Notes: generated from the letters alone by a model not told the origin. DNA of 64,000 nt from JAXLRU01 sp046330935 (GCA_046330935.1 JAXLRU010000002.1:620001-684000); one strand, 5' to 3'; shown: positions 53,512 to 62,741, numbered from the stretch's first letter. A program made the numbers and translations.

Positions 53512-54823
53512 GCCTGTCTCTCCTACTGTCCGCGGATGGATCAGGGCGTCGGTGCCTCTGATCCGGGCGCGGCCGCGCGCGTGCAGGCGTGCGGGCGCGC
53601 CGGTGACTGACTCCACCGGCCCGTCGGTGAGCTGTGTCATGGCAGGACACCGCTTCGTCGAGGACGACGTCGCGGGTCACGATGGACCGCCGGAGGGCCG
53701 ATCGGCCTCCGGTCGCTCCGCCTCGCGGGTGCCGGCTCCCTGGCTCCTGCAAGGTGGCGGGAAGTCTGGCACGGGGTTCCTGGGGGGCACAAGCACAAGG
53801 AGCGCCTTGAGCACGCGTGATCTCGCCGTACGGTCACCGGGGCGCCGTCATTCATCGTTCGGGACCACTCGCCGTCACGGTGGGTCACATTACGGTCTTG
53901 CTGTGTTACAGAAGAATCACAGCTCTCTCCGTGTCCGATGACGACGGACCGCCTGCACAACGCACACGCGCCGTGACCCCCGCAGCCGAGGGCGCTCGCT
54001 TGGGTCTCGTTGTCACCCGTTGGTTACCGCTGGGCTACGTGACGTGTTTCTAGCGCCGAGGGGGTTTTCGCAACCCTGAGTGAGCGGCTACAGTCCCCGT
54101 CAGCGCCGCCGCTGGGGGGTCCCTCCCAGCGGTGGCCACCCAAAGCTCCACGGCGCCGTCGAGCTCCCCGGCGCCGGTACGAGGCGGACCCGCCTGCCCG
54201 GGTCGGGGCCGCCGCACCACCTGAAGTCGCGGTGGGGCAGGCGCGGTGGAAACCTCGCATCTCGCCCGCCCTCCCGCAGCCCTTCGGCACTCGCGGCGTG
54301 CGGCCAGGCATCCGCGCGAACCGGCCACGGGCCACCGCCACGGCGGTGGCGAGGAGGTTGGGATGAGCAGCAGGCAGCGTCGACACCACGGCGAAGCGCC
54401 ACCACTGCACTAGCGCGTCGAGCAAGCCCCCGCGTAGGCCCCCACGACTTCCGCGACCCCTGTCCCCGGCATCGCCCGGACGCCGGGTCGGGGCGCGGAG
54501 ATCCCGACAGGATCGCGGTACACGGCGTACCAGCCCGGATTCGCCGTGCACCGCCCGAGATGCAGCGAAAGGACGGTGGACCAGCCACCCACTTGGCAAC
54601 GGCTCCCATACAGGTGCACCCCTTCAGGTGCCCGAGGAGTGCTTCCCGTCGGACGCGGCCCTAGACCCGTCGAGTCCGTCACGGTGGAGCACTCTTCGGT
54701 TTTGGGGGGCCCGTCGTCGGGAGGTGCGTCCACCGCGCGCATACCGTGGGGGAGCCGCGAGCGCGATCGGGTGAACGGACGTCAGTCTAGGCACCCGCCC
54801 GAGGTGCCCGACGAGGGGGGTGC
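53512..54823. other. 1.3-kb region without a recognisable gene, upstream of GH48
   Basis: Open frames on both strands give Arg/Pro/Gly-rich products without family features. Visible signals: GGATCAG (53538-53544) and CTGATCC (53558-53564) form an inverted repeat in the GH48 leader. On the GH48 strand, GTAAC-N6-GTGAC (54012-54027) resembles MtrA-type direct repeats. The stretch around 53880-53940 is AT-richer than average and is the best place for the GH48 promoter. The part 54060-54800 shows nothing I can name; a decayed gene or long non-coding RNA is possible. Confidence 0.4.
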
Positions 54824-56926
54824 CTAGCCCCGGCTGCGAAGCATTCCCGCCCCGCTCGGGTGGATCCGCGCCCAGTCGGCCGCGTGGGCGCGCGCCCGGC
54901 CCAGCGCGTCCGCAGGCCTGGGCGCGACCGTGGCGAGCCCCACCCGGACGGGTGCCCCACCGACGTGCGCGGGAGTGCCCGAGGCGGCCCTCGCGGCGAT
55001 GGCCCGGGGGACAGCGGCCGCTGCGGCGTCGAGGCTCGTGAGGGATGCCGCGAGCAGCGGCACCCCGGTGCCCGCGCACGTCGTCGACGGCGCCGGCAGC
55101 GTGCCGAGCAGCAGGTAGCGTTCGACGGCGGTGTCCACGCACGCGTTGCCGGAGGCGTAGACGCCGTGGTCTCCCTCGCCCGTCACGGTCAGCAGGCGGG
55201 CCGCCGAGAACGTGGACGCCGCGTGCTGGGCGCCCTCCAGCGCCGTCGCCGGGTCGTGCACCGACTGCACCATCAGCATCGAGGGCAGCCCGGTGCCGGT
55301 GGGCACGGGGACGACGGCGGAGGGCGTCGGCCGGGACCAGAACACGCACGGCTGGTCCAGGATCGACCAGCCCAGCAGCGGGTAGGCCGCCCCGGCGGCG
55401 GCGGAGGCGGACTCCAGGGACGCCGCGTCCCCCACCCACGGGGTGTCGCCGCACGTCGTCGCGTAGAAGGTGGCGTCGAAGGAGTCGGCGCCCAGCGGCG
55501 TCCGGTTCAGCCGCCACCCGCCGGTGCGGGCAGCGGCCAGCGCGGCCGTCAGCAGCGGGCGCACCCGTGCGAGGGCGGCCCGGGCTGCCGCAGCACGCGA
55601 GGACGCCGCGACCCCGGGCACGGGTACCCCCGCTACGGCCGCCTCGCCGTCGACGATCGCCCGCAGGAGCACCAGCACCTCGCCCAGCTCCTGGAACGAC
55701 GTCTTCGTGTAGAGCTCCGCCGCGATCAGCGCGTCCAACGAGGCGCCGTCGAGCGGGACGGACGACGGGTCGGCGTCCGAGGCCGCCGCCAGGTCGGCGC
55801 GCAGGTCCTCGTAGAAGGAGACGACGGCCGGGCCGCTGGCGCCCATCCCGAAGTACGCGTCGTGCGCGCCGGCCCACACGGCGAAGTCCTGCTCGAACCG
55901 GCGCTGGAACGCCATCGGCTGGTAGCCCTGCACGGCCTGCCAGTCGGCGGTGAAGTCGGTGCTCGAGTCGAGGACGAAGCGGCCCACGTGGTGCGGGAAC
56001 GCCGTGGCGTACTGCACCCCCAGCCAGGTGCCGGCCGAGTAGCCGAGCCAGTTGACGCGTTCCCGGCGCACGAGCCGGCGCAGGAGGTCGAGGTCCTGCA
56101 CCGCCTGGTCGGTCGTCACGTGCGTGAGCAGGGCCCCGCCGCGCAGGTGGCAGGCGCCGGCGTGCGCCTCGCTCAGGGTCAACGTCAGCGCGATCGCCTC
56201 GGGCCGCCGGTCGCGCGGGTCGAGCGACAGCTGGGCCCAGCTGCCGCAGGTCAGCGCCGTCGAGGCCCCGGTCCCGCGGACGTCGATGCCGTAGACGTCC
56301 TGCGCGGCCAGCAGTGCCGTGCGACCGGCGTCGAGGAAGCTGAGGGGCAGCATGATCCCGGCGGCACCCGGCCCCCCAGGGTTGGTGAACAGGGCGGGAG
56401 CGGCGGGGACGCCGTCCCGCCCCTTGCGGGGTGAGGTCGCGGCGAGGCGGCTGACGGCGATCCGCACGTCGGTGCCGCCGTCCGGGGCCGACCAGTCCAG
56501 CGGGGCGGAGAACGTGGCGCACTGCAGGCGCAGGAACGACAGGGGGTAGCCCTGCTCCCGGAGCTGCGTGGGCGTGAAGCACTGTTGCCAGCGCAAGGTT
56601 TGCGTCAGGTAGCGGGAGGGGACGCGCGGGTCGGCCGGAAGCGATCGGGTCGGCGACGGCGTCACGGTGCGCGCGGGGACGGGCGACGGGAGGCGCCGCG
56701 GGACGCTCACCGCCGCGGGCAGGGCCCCGTGACCGAGCACGGGAGCCGCGGCCGCGCGGGTGCTCGCCGCTGCCGCTCCGGCGCCGACCGACCCTCCGAC
56801 CGCGCCCGCGAGCCCGGCCGCCAGCGCGAGGGACAGCGCGGCGGCCGCGATCGGGCGTCGGCGGGCACACGGCCTCGTGCTGGGCCTCGTGCTGGGCCTC
56901 GTGCACGGGCCCCTGACCTCGCCCAT
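54824..56926 (-). CDS. Secreted alpha/beta hydrolase, tripeptidyl-aminopeptidase (S33) type
   Basis: 700 residues from ATG (MGEVRGPCTRPSTRPSTRPC) with GGAGG 5 nt upstream. Signal peptide AAAALSLALAAGLAGAVGGS. Body: QQCFTPTQLREQGYPLSFLR, FTNPGGPGAAGIMLPLSFLD (oxyanion NPGGPG), DVRGTGAS, nucleophile NWLGYSAGTWLGVQYATAFP and C-terminal TAP-like end VTGEGDHGVYASGNACVD with the His. This matches Streptomyces-type secreted tripeptidyl aminopeptidases (~500-540 residues). Here an insertion around the lid (residues ~390-500) makes it longer. It releases tripeptides from exported proteins or scavenges peptides. A 12-bp repeat near the 5' end encodes TRPSTRPSTRP. Confidence 0.88.
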   Translation of the reverse strand: MGEVRGPCTRPSTRPSTRPCARRRPIAAAALSLALAAGLAGAVGGSVGAGAAAASTRAAAAPVLGHGALPAAVSVPRRLPSPVPARTVTPSPTRSLPADPRVPSRYLTQTLRWQQCFTPTQLREQGYPLSFLRLQCATFSAPLDWSAPDGGTDVRIAVSRLAATSPRKGRDGVPAAPALFTNPGGPGAAGIMLPLSFLDAGRTALLAAQDVYGIDVRGTGASTALTCGSWAQLSLDPRDRRPEAIALTLTLSEAHAGACHLRGGALLTHVTTDQAVQDLDLLRRLVRRERVNWLGYSAGTWLGVQYATAFPHHVGRFVLDSSTDFTADWQAVQGYQPMAFQRRFEQDFAVWAGAHDAYFGMGASGPAVVSFYEDLRADLAAASDADPSSVPLDGASLDALIAAELYTKTSFQELGEVLVLLRAIVDGEAAVAGVPVPGVAASSRAAAARAALARVRPLLTAALAAARTGGWRLNRTPLGADSFDATFYATTCGDTPWVGDAASLESASAAAGAAYPLLGWSILDQPCVFWSRPTPSAVVPVPTGTGLPSMLMVQSVHDPATALEGAQHAASTFSAARLLTVTGEGDHGVYASGNACVDTAVERYLLLGTLPAPSTTCAGTGVPLLAASLTSLDAAAAAVPRAIAARAASGTPAHVGGAPVRVGLATVAPRPADALGRARAHAADWARIHPSGAGMLRSRG

Positions 56927-57014
56927 GAGCCGCCTCCGTCCGCGTCGCCGCCCCGAGCGCGGCCCACGCAGCGCCCTCCGCCCGAGGTATCGGCAGCGGG
57001 AGCGGCCGCCCGCA

Positions 57015-58256
57015 TCAGCCGATCGGGCGGACGCGCACGATCTCGGCGAGACGGTCACGCGTGTCGCCGAGCGTCGCGCGCACCATCGGGAGCGTGGGAG
57101 CCGACCACATGATCGCCAGCTCCTCCGCAGGGGTGGTGAGCCCGTCGAGGAACCGCAGCACGCGGTGCGCCGGGTGCGCCTCGAAGAGGCGGACGAACAG
57201 GTCGGGGCCGCTGAGGTACTCGCGATCGAGCGCCCGCAGCAGCACGGCGTCCATCCAGCGGTGGCGACGCGGGTAGGCGGCGGGCACCCTCGGGGCCCGG
57301 CCCGCGGCCAGGTCGGCGGCCACCGCCACTGCCTGCCGCTGCATCGCCGCGAACGCGTAGCCCGTCGAGCCGCGCGTCGCCCCCGCCGTCGCCCCCAGCC
57401 GCAGGACCGGCCCGCTCCCCCGCGCCGGCCGCGCGTCCGTCATCGGGATCGCCCCCACCTCCTCGGGCGGGCCGAGCTCGCCCCCGGCCGGGTGCGGCGC
57501 CCCCAGCAGCGGCGGCAGGTCGAGGTAGGCGCGCGTGGCCGCGGCGTAGTCGGTGCCCTCGGCGTGGGTGTGCGGGCCGAACACCGTGTACTCCACGAGC
57601 GCGGCACCGCCCGGCATGGCCGCGGGAAGCACGTATCCGAAGCCGAGACCGCGCGGCGGCTGCGGCGCGCGGAAGTCCATCAGCACGCAGCGGTCGCCGT
57701 CGGGCACCCCCTGCGCCGACCAGCCCGCGAAGTGCTGCAGCCAGCGGGTGCGCGCCGGCCGGGCCGGGGCCGCCGGGCGCGCGTCGAGCACCCACCGGGC
57801 GCGCACCGCCGCCGGGACGCCGTCGCCGTCCAGCGCCACGACCGCCCCGCGCGGCCGCGGCGTCACCGAGGCCGCCGCCGCCCTCACGTGCCGCACCCCC
57901 AGCCGCGCCGCCGCCGCGTCCGCGAGCGCGTAGTAGTCGTCGGAGGCGACCAGGCAGTACCGCAGCGGGTCGAGGTCGAGGTCGAGCACCCGGCCGCCGG
58001 GCGAGGCGACGACGGCGTGGCGCCAGCGTCGGCGGACGGCGCCGTCGACGAGGCGTGACACCGCGCCGTCCGGGGCGTCCCAGAAGCACCAGGTGCGGTC
58101 GCGACCGGCGCGGCGGACCGGGTCGACCAGCGCCACCGTCGGCACCGTGGCCCCGCCGGCGCGCAGCGCGTCCAGCGCGAGGACGACGCCCAGCCCCGCC
58201 GGCCCACCGCCCAGGACGGCGACGTCCACCTCGAGGTCTGCCTGCGTCACCCGCAC
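57015..58256 (-). CDS. Lycopene beta-cyclase, CrtL/CrtY-type flavoprotein
   Basis: 413 residues. FAD-binding N-terminus DVAVLGGGPAGLGVVLALDA, then VALVDPVRRAGRDRTWCFWD (R-T-W-C-F-W of bacterial lycopene cyclases) and YVLPAAMPGGAALVEYTVFG in the middle. The C-terminal part includes RLGATAGATRGSTGYAFAAM and FVRLFEAHPAHRVLRFLDG. Converts linear lycopene to beta-carotene ends. Other carotenoid genes are not in the window, so it stands apart or the cluster is elsewhere. GTG at 58256 or 58250 is the start. Confidence 0.92.
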   Translation of the reverse strand: MRVTQADLEVDVAVLGGGPAGLGVVLALDALRAGGATVPTVALVDPVRRAGRDRTWCFWDAPDGAVSRLVDGAVRRRWRHAVVASPGGRVLDLDLDPLRYCLVASDDYYALADAAAARLGVRHVRAAAASVTPRPRGAVVALDGDGVPAAVRARWVLDARPAAPARPARTRWLQHFAGWSAQGVPDGDRCVLMDFRAPQPPRGLGFGYVLPAAMPGGAALVEYTVFGPHTHAEGTDYAAATRAYLDLPPLLGAPHPAGGELGPPEEVGAIPMTDARPARGSGPVLRLGATAGATRGSTGYAFAAMQRQAVAVAADLAAGRAPRVPAAYPRRHRWMDAVLLRALDREYLSGPDLFVRLFEAHPAHRVLRFLDGLTTPAEELAIMWSAPTLPMVRATLGDTRDRLAEIVRVRPIG

Positions 58257-58260
58257 AGCC

Positions 58261-58348
58261 TGGCAAGATCTCGGCGCCGCCGCGCGGCGACGAGATCGCC
58301 GGCGCCATCAGCAGAGCGTGGCAAGATCTCGGCGCCGCCGCGCGGCGA
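58261..58348. repeat. 30-bp perfect direct repeat with hairpin potential
   Basis: 58261-58290 and 58319-58348 are identical over 30 bp (beginning TGGCAAGATCTCGGCGCC; 58-bp period). The first copy also forms a hairpin, GATCTCG with CGAGATC (58267-58297). They lie in the divergent spacer between lycopene cyclase and the YdeI-like gene. Confidence 0.9.
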
Positions 58349-58390
58349 GGGCGGGGCTGGGCTGTCGGTGCGGCGACCTACGCTCGCCCC

Positions 58391-58981
58391 ATGTCGATGG
58401 ACCACACCGACGCCGTCCCCTTCGCCGACGGGCAGGCGTTCGAGGACTGGCTGGTCGCGAACGGCGAGACCGCCACCCACGTGTGGATCAGGATCGCGAA
58501 GAAGGGCACGGGCGTGCCGTCCATCGACTGGACGACGGCCGTCGACGTCGCGCTGTGCTTCGGGTGGATCGACGGCATCGCGCGGCGGGTCGACGACGAG
58601 TGGTACGTGCAGCGGTTCACCCCGCGGCGGCCCCGCAGCGTCTGGTCGAAGATCAACCGGGAGCGGATCGAGCGGCTCACCGCCGAGGGCCGGATGCGGC
58701 CCTCGGGTCTCGCCGAGGTCGAGAAGGCCAAGGCCGACGGTCGGTGGGACGCCGCCTACGACGGGCCCGCGACGGCGGTGGTGCCCGAGGACCTCGCCGC
58801 CGCGCTGGCCGCCCGCGGCCTCACCGAGGTCTACGCCGCGCTCGACTCCCGCAACCGCTACGCGTTCCTCCACCGCGTGCAGACCGCCGTCCGCCCCGAG
58901 ACCCGGGCGAAGCGGATCGCCACGCTCGTGGACTCCCTCGCACAGGGGCGCACGCCCCACCCCGAGCCCGACAAGCCGTAG
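58391..58981 (+). CDS. YdeI/OmpD-associated family protein
   Basis: 196 residues. VPFADGQAFEDWLVANGETA, HVWIRIAKKGTGVPSIDWTT, ALCFGWIDGIARRVDDEWYV and QRFTPRRPRSVWSKINRERI are the standard landmarks of the family (C-F-G-W-I-D-G; F-T-P-R-R-x-x-S-x-W-S-x-x-N). Cytoplasmic, implicated in stress tolerance in other bacteria, mechanism unknown. ATG at 58391; converges on the GGDEF gene. Confidence 0.95.
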   Translation: MSMDHTDAVPFADGQAFEDWLVANGETATHVWIRIAKKGTGVPSIDWTTAVDVALCFGWIDGIARRVDDEWYVQRFTPRRPRSVWSKINRERIERLTAEGRMRPSGLAEVEKAKADGRWDAAYDGPATAVVPEDLAAALAARGLTEVYAALDSRNRYAFLHRVQTAVRPETRAKRIATLVDSLAQGRTPHPEPDKP

Positions 58982-58993
58982 GTGTCGCCCGCG

Positions 58994-60004
58994 TCAGGCG
59001 TGGGTGACGGAGACGTCGTCGAGCAGCGCGAGCTGCCGCACGTCGGCGGCCGGGGCCTCGGTCTGCGGCGCGCGCCGCGTGGGGGCCTGGGCAGCGGCTC
59101 CACGGCCGCGACGCCGCCGGCGCTTCGTGGCGAACATCGACGCGTCCGCGCGCTGCACCACCTGCTCCCCCGACTCCCCCGGCCGGCTCAGGGCCGTGCC
59201 CACGCTGGCGCCCACCCGCAGCCGCCGTCCCGCGACGTCGACCGGCTCCTCGAACGCGCCGCGCACCCGCCGCGCGAGGTCGTCGAGCTCGGCGTCGTCG
59301 CGCAGGTCGACGGCCACGACGACGAACTCGTCACCGCCCAGCCGACCGGCCGTGTCGTCGGCCCGGATCACACTCGTGAGCCGTTGTGCGACGGCGACGA
59401 GCAACTGGTCCCCCACGTCGTGGCCGAGGGTGTCGTTGACCTGCTTGAACCCGTCGAGGTCGAGGTAGCAGACGCCCACCCTGCGGCCGCGGGCCTGCGC
59501 GCGCTCCAGGGCGTCGTCGAGGCGCTGCGCCGTCAGCCGGCGGTTGGCCAGGCCGGTCAGCGCGTCGCGCAGGGCCAGCCGGGCGAGGCGCTCGCGCTCC
59601 CCGTGGCCGGACGTCACGTCGTCCAGGTGGCACAACAGGGCGTCGCCGACGTGGACGACGGTGATCCGCACCCAGCGCAGGTCGCCCGCCGGGGCGGGCA
59701 CGGGGAGCTCGACGGTCGCGACGTCGCGGCGGCCCGCGCGCACGTGCTCCAGGACGACCGGCCAGTCCTCGCCGAACCCGTCGCGGGCGTCGCTGCGGCG
59801 GCGGGCGAACCGCGCCAGGTCGTCCAGCCGGTCGGCGTCGAGGTCGAGCCCCGATCCGGACAGCACCGCCCGGCACGCCCGGTTGAGCTGCAGGAACGTC
59901 CCGTCGAGCGCGCACACAGCGATACCCACGGGGGCGAACTCGAATGCGGCCCGGTGCCAGTCGTCGCCCGGTGCGCACGCGGCGAGGGCCTGCGAGGCGG
60001 TCAT
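58994..60004 (-). CDS. PAS-GGDEF diguanylate cyclase
   Basis: 336 residues from ATG with AGGAGG at ideal spacing. The PAS domain (AAFEFAPVGIAVCALDGTFL onward, ending DALLCHLDDVTSGHGERERL) is followed by a GGDEF domain with LTGLANRRLTAQRL, YLDLDGFKQVNDTLGHDVGD and the active A-site RLGGDEFVVVAV. It should make cyclic di-GMP. The C-terminal ~45 residues are Arg/Ala-rich. No membrane segment, so cytosolic; the PAS ligand is unknown. Monocistronic. Confidence 0.95.
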   Translation of the reverse strand: MTASQALAACAPGDDWHRAAFEFAPVGIAVCALDGTFLQLNRACRAVLSGSGLDLDADRLDDLARFARRRSDARDGFGEDWPVVLEHVRAGRRDVATVELPVPAPAGDLRWVRITVVHVGDALLCHLDDVTSGHGERERLARLALRDALTGLANRRLTAQRLDDALERAQARGRRVGVCYLDLDGFKQVNDTLGHDVGDQLLVAVAQRLTSVIRADDTAGRLGGDEFVVVAVDLRDDAELDDLARRVRGAFEEPVDVAGRRLRVGASVGTALSRPGESGEQVVQRADASMFATKRRRRRGRGAAAQAPTRRAPQTEAPAADVRQLALLDDVSVTHA

Positions 60005-60249
60005 CGGAACCTCCTGACCGGTGGCGGCGGGTGCGGGCCCGCCGGGCTGTCGTCTCGGCCTCGGCGCCGGGTCGACGTCACCCGGTTGCTGCAGCCGCGT
60101 GAGGCATCGGCAGCTCACGGTCACGACTGTAGGAAGCGAATCCCACGCGTGGAACTTCGGACACACGTCCGAACGGGTGGTCCGATGACAGCACGTCGTC
60201 GGTGCCGCCCTCGAGTGCCGTGCAGAACCCGGCCACCCGGCCGACGCCG

Positions 60250-61944
60250 TCAGCTGCCGTCGATCACGAACCACACCCGTTGCCCTGGGCGCACCTGGGC
60301 GAGGGCGTCGACCGAGGCCGAGGTCAGGCACGCGACGACCGCGTAGCCGCCGGTCGTGGGGTGGTCGGCGAGGAAGACCACCGGCAGCCCCGAGGGCGGC
60401 AGCTGCACCGCACCCCGCACCACGCCCTCGCTCGGGCGCGTGGCCGCGGATGCCACCGGTGCGCGCCGCTCGGCGGGAGGATCCGCATCGCCATGTGATG
60501 CCGATCCTCCCGCCGAGCGCGCGCCGTCCGGTTCGAGCCGGACGCCGATCCGGTCGGAATCGGGCCGCACCCGCCACCCCGCGCCGACCAGGGCGTGCAG
60601 CGAGGCGTCGTCGGCGTCCGGGCCAGGCAGCGCCTGCAGCACCACGAGCGCGTCGGCGGGTGGGGCCGGATCGCGGGCCACCACGCGAGCACGCAACGGC
60701 GGCAGCCCTCCCGCTGCGGCCCCACCCGCGACCGTGCCCCCCACGCCGTCCCCCACGCCGTCCCCCACGCCGTCCCCCACGCCGAGCCTGTCGCCGGCGG
60801 CCAGCCGGGCGGGGCCGAGCCCCGAGAGCAGGTCGGTCGACGCCGACCCGAGCACCCGTGGCGCCAGCACGCCTCCGCGCACCGCGACCACCGCGCGCAG
60901 GCCGGCCCGCGCCGTCCCCAGCGCGAGCACCGCCCCGGCGGGGACGGTCACGACCGCGTCGCGCGGGTGCGGGACGCCGTCGACCGTCACGGCGACCTCG
61001 GCACCGCAGATGCAGACCTGCAGCTCGCGCAACGCCTGTAAGGCCAGCCCGCCGAGGGTGACCTCCAGGGCCGGGGCGTCCGCGGCGTTGCCGAGCAGGA
61101 GGTTCGCGTCGTCGAGCGCGCCCAGGTCGGCCGCCCCGGAGCGGGGGACGCCCAGGTGGGCGAGGCCCGGACGACCGGCGTCCTGCACCGTGGTGAGCAG
61201 CCCCGGCGCGAGCACCTCGAACGCCTCCGGGCCGAGGGTGGCTGCCTGCGCGGACGCCGCAGGAGCCGGCCCGTCGGACGGCACCGCCTCCACGGCGACG
61301 AAGCGCACGCGGGCCCCGGGTTCGAGCAGCGCGGGACGAGCCCGGTCGGCGTCCCACAGCGCCTGCGCACCGGCGTACGTGCCGATCAGCTGCCATCCGC
61401 CGGGCGAGCGCCGTGGGTACACGCCGCAGTAGCCGCCCGCGAGGGCGAGGGCCCCGGCCGGGACGGCGGTGCGGGGCGCGGCCCGGCGCGGCACCCGCAG
61501 CCGCGGGTCGCCGCCCACGAGGTAGGCGAAGCCGGGGGCGAAGCCGCAGAAGCCGACCACCCACTCGGAGCCGAGATGCGCGGCGGCGACGTCGGCCCGG
61601 GACAGCCCGGTCAGGCGCGCGACGTCGTCGAGGTCCTCGCCGTCGTAGACGACCGGCACCTCCACGAGCGCGCCCGCATCCGAGGGGACGGGCTCGGGGT
61701 CGAGGTCGGTGAGGCTCCGGGCGAGAGCGGCGGGACCCACGCGCGGGTCGACCCGGACGAGGACGCTGGCCTCCGCCGGGACGACGTCCTCGACGCCCGG
61801 CGCGGCCAGGGCCCACACCCCTCGCGTCCAGGCCCGCACCCGGGCAAGCCGCTCCTCAAGCTCGGCGCCGGGCACGCGGACGAGGACGGCGGCGTCCCCG
61901 TAGCCGAGCACGAGGCTGCCGTCTCGGGCGCGCTCCGCGTTCAT
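60250..61944 (-). CDS. pxpBC: 5-oxoprolinase subunits B and C fused (PxpB-PxpC)
   Basis: 564 residues. The N-terminal ~215 residues are PxpB/KipI-like (GYGDAAVLVRVPGAELEERL, VGFCGFAPGFAYLVGGDPRL, PAGALALAGGYCGVYPRRSP). The rest is PxpC/KipA-like (VLAPGLLTTVQDAGRPGLAH, GVPRSGAADLGALDDANLLL, GVVRGAVQLPPSGLPVVFLA and ADHPTTGGYAVVA). With PxpA it hydrolyses 5-oxoproline to glutamate with ATP. The ATG overlaps the pxpA stop (ATGA). Two insertions are visible in PxpC: a VGDG repeat run and a ~20-residue stretch encoded by a large palindrome, just before SEGVVRGAVQLPP. Confidence 0.95.
   Translation of the reverse strand: MNAERARDGSLVLGYGDAAVLVRVPGAELEERLARVRAWTRGVWALAAPGVEDVVPAEASVLVRVDPRVGPAALARSLTDLDPEPVPSDAGALVEVPVVYDGEDLDDVARLTGLSRADVAAAHLGSEWVVGFCGFAPGFAYLVGGDPRLRVPRRAAPRTAVPAGALALAGGYCGVYPRRSPGGWQLIGTYAGAQALWDADRARPALLEPGARVRFVAVEAVPSDGPAPAASAQAATLGPEAFEVLAPGLLTTVQDAGRPGLAHLGVPRSGAADLGALDDANLLLGNAADAPALEVTLGGLALQALRELQVCICGAEVAVTVDGVPHPRDAVVTVPAGAVLALGTARAGLRAVVAVRGGVLAPRVLGSASTDLLSGLGPARLAAGDRLGVGDGVGDGVGDGVGGTVAGGAAAGGLPPLRARVVARDPAPPADALVVLQALPGPDADDASLHALVGAGWRVRPDSDRIGVRLEPDGARSAGGSASHGDADPPAERRAPVASAATRPSEGVVRGAVQLPPSGLPVVFLADHPTTGGYAVVACLTSASVDALAQVRPGQRVWFVIDGS
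60467..60519. repeat. Large palindrome inserted in frame in pxpC
   Basis: Arms 60467-60491 and 60495-60519 pair over 25 positions with one mismatch and one G-T pair around a 3-nt loop. It adds SAGGSASHGDADPPAERRAP-like sequence to PxpC at a place where relatives have none. It looks like a small palindromic (REP/MITE-like) element. Confidence 0.85.
60734..60783. repeat. 12-bp tandem repeat in pxpC
   Basis: Four near-identical units of 12 bp (CCCACGCCGTCC) encode VGDGVGDGVGDGVGG on the minus strand. The unit length preserves the frame. Confidence 0.9.
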
Positions 61945-62741
61945 CCGCGCAGGTCGGAATCGGTGAACGCCCGTACGGCGACTCCGGCGCCCACCAGCGC
62001 CGATCGCACCGCAGCGGCGACCAGCCCGGCGTCCGGGCTGTCGCCGTGCACGCACACGGACGCGACGGCGACGGGCACCTCGGTGCCGTCCACGGCGGTC
62101 ACGACGCCGTCGACGGCCATCCGGACGGCGCGCCGCGCCACCTCCTGCGGGTCGGTGACCAGGGCCCCCGGCAGCGAGCGCGGCTGCAGCGTGCCCGAGG
62201 CGGTGTAGCCGCGGTCGGGGAAGCCCTCGGCGACGCCGCGCAGCCCCGCGGCCTCGGCGGCCTGCAGCAGGGCCGAGCCGGGCAACCCCAGCACCGGCAG
62301 CGACGTCCCCGTGGCGCGCCCGTACTCGGCAGCGGCCTCCACCACCGCCTCGGCCTGGGCCCGGTGGGCGACGACCGCGTTGTACAGCGCCCCGTGCGGC
62401 TTCACGTAGGCCACCCGCGCCCCCGCGACCGCGGCCATCGCCGCCAGCGCGCCCAGCTGGTAAAGCACCTCGTCGCGCAGCTCGGCCGGCGGGACCTCGA
62501 CGAAGCGACGGCCGAACCCGGCGAGGTCGCGGTAGCTGACCTGCGCGCCGATCGCCACACCTCGGGCGGCGGCGGTGGCGCACGTGCGCCGCAGCGTCGA
62601 GGGGTCGCCCGCGTGGAAGCCGCACGCCACGTTGGCGCTGGTCACCGAGGCGAGCACGGCGTCGTCGTCGCCGAGGGACCAGCGCCCGAACGACTCCCCC
62701 ACGTCGGCGTTGAGGTCGATCGTCACAGCGTCCCGGTGCAC
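61941..62741 (-). CDS. pxpA: 5-oxoprolinase subunit A (LamB/YcsF family)
   Basis: 266 residues from GTG with GGAG upstream. IDLNADVGESFGRWSLGDDD, VTSANVACGFHAGDPSTLRR, VAIGAQVSYRDLAGFGRRFV, VAYVKPHGALYNAVVAHRAQ and EGFPDRGYTASGTLQPRSLP are the family landmarks; VASVCVHGDSPDAGLVAAAV closes the site. It is the 5-oxoproline-binding hydrolase subunit. Coupled to pxpBC by ATGA. Confidence 0.96.
   Translation of the reverse strand: MHRDAVTIDLNADVGESFGRWSLGDDDAVLASVTSANVACGFHAGDPSTLRRTCATAAARGVAIGAQVSYRDLAGFGRRFVEVPPAELRDEVLYQLGALAAMAAVAGARVAYVKPHGALYNAVVAHRAQAEAVVEAAAEYGRATGTSLPVLGLPGSALLQAAEAAGLRGVAEGFPDRGYTASGTLQPRSLPGALVTDPQEVARRAVRMAVDGVVTAVDGTEVPVAVASVCVHGDSPDAGLVAAAVRSALVGAGVAVRAFTDSDLRG

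Noticed and set aside
54080..54664. 194-codon plus-strand frame upstream of GH48
   Set aside because: Arg/Pro/Gly-rich, no homologous pattern, and open frames exist on several strands over the same bases.
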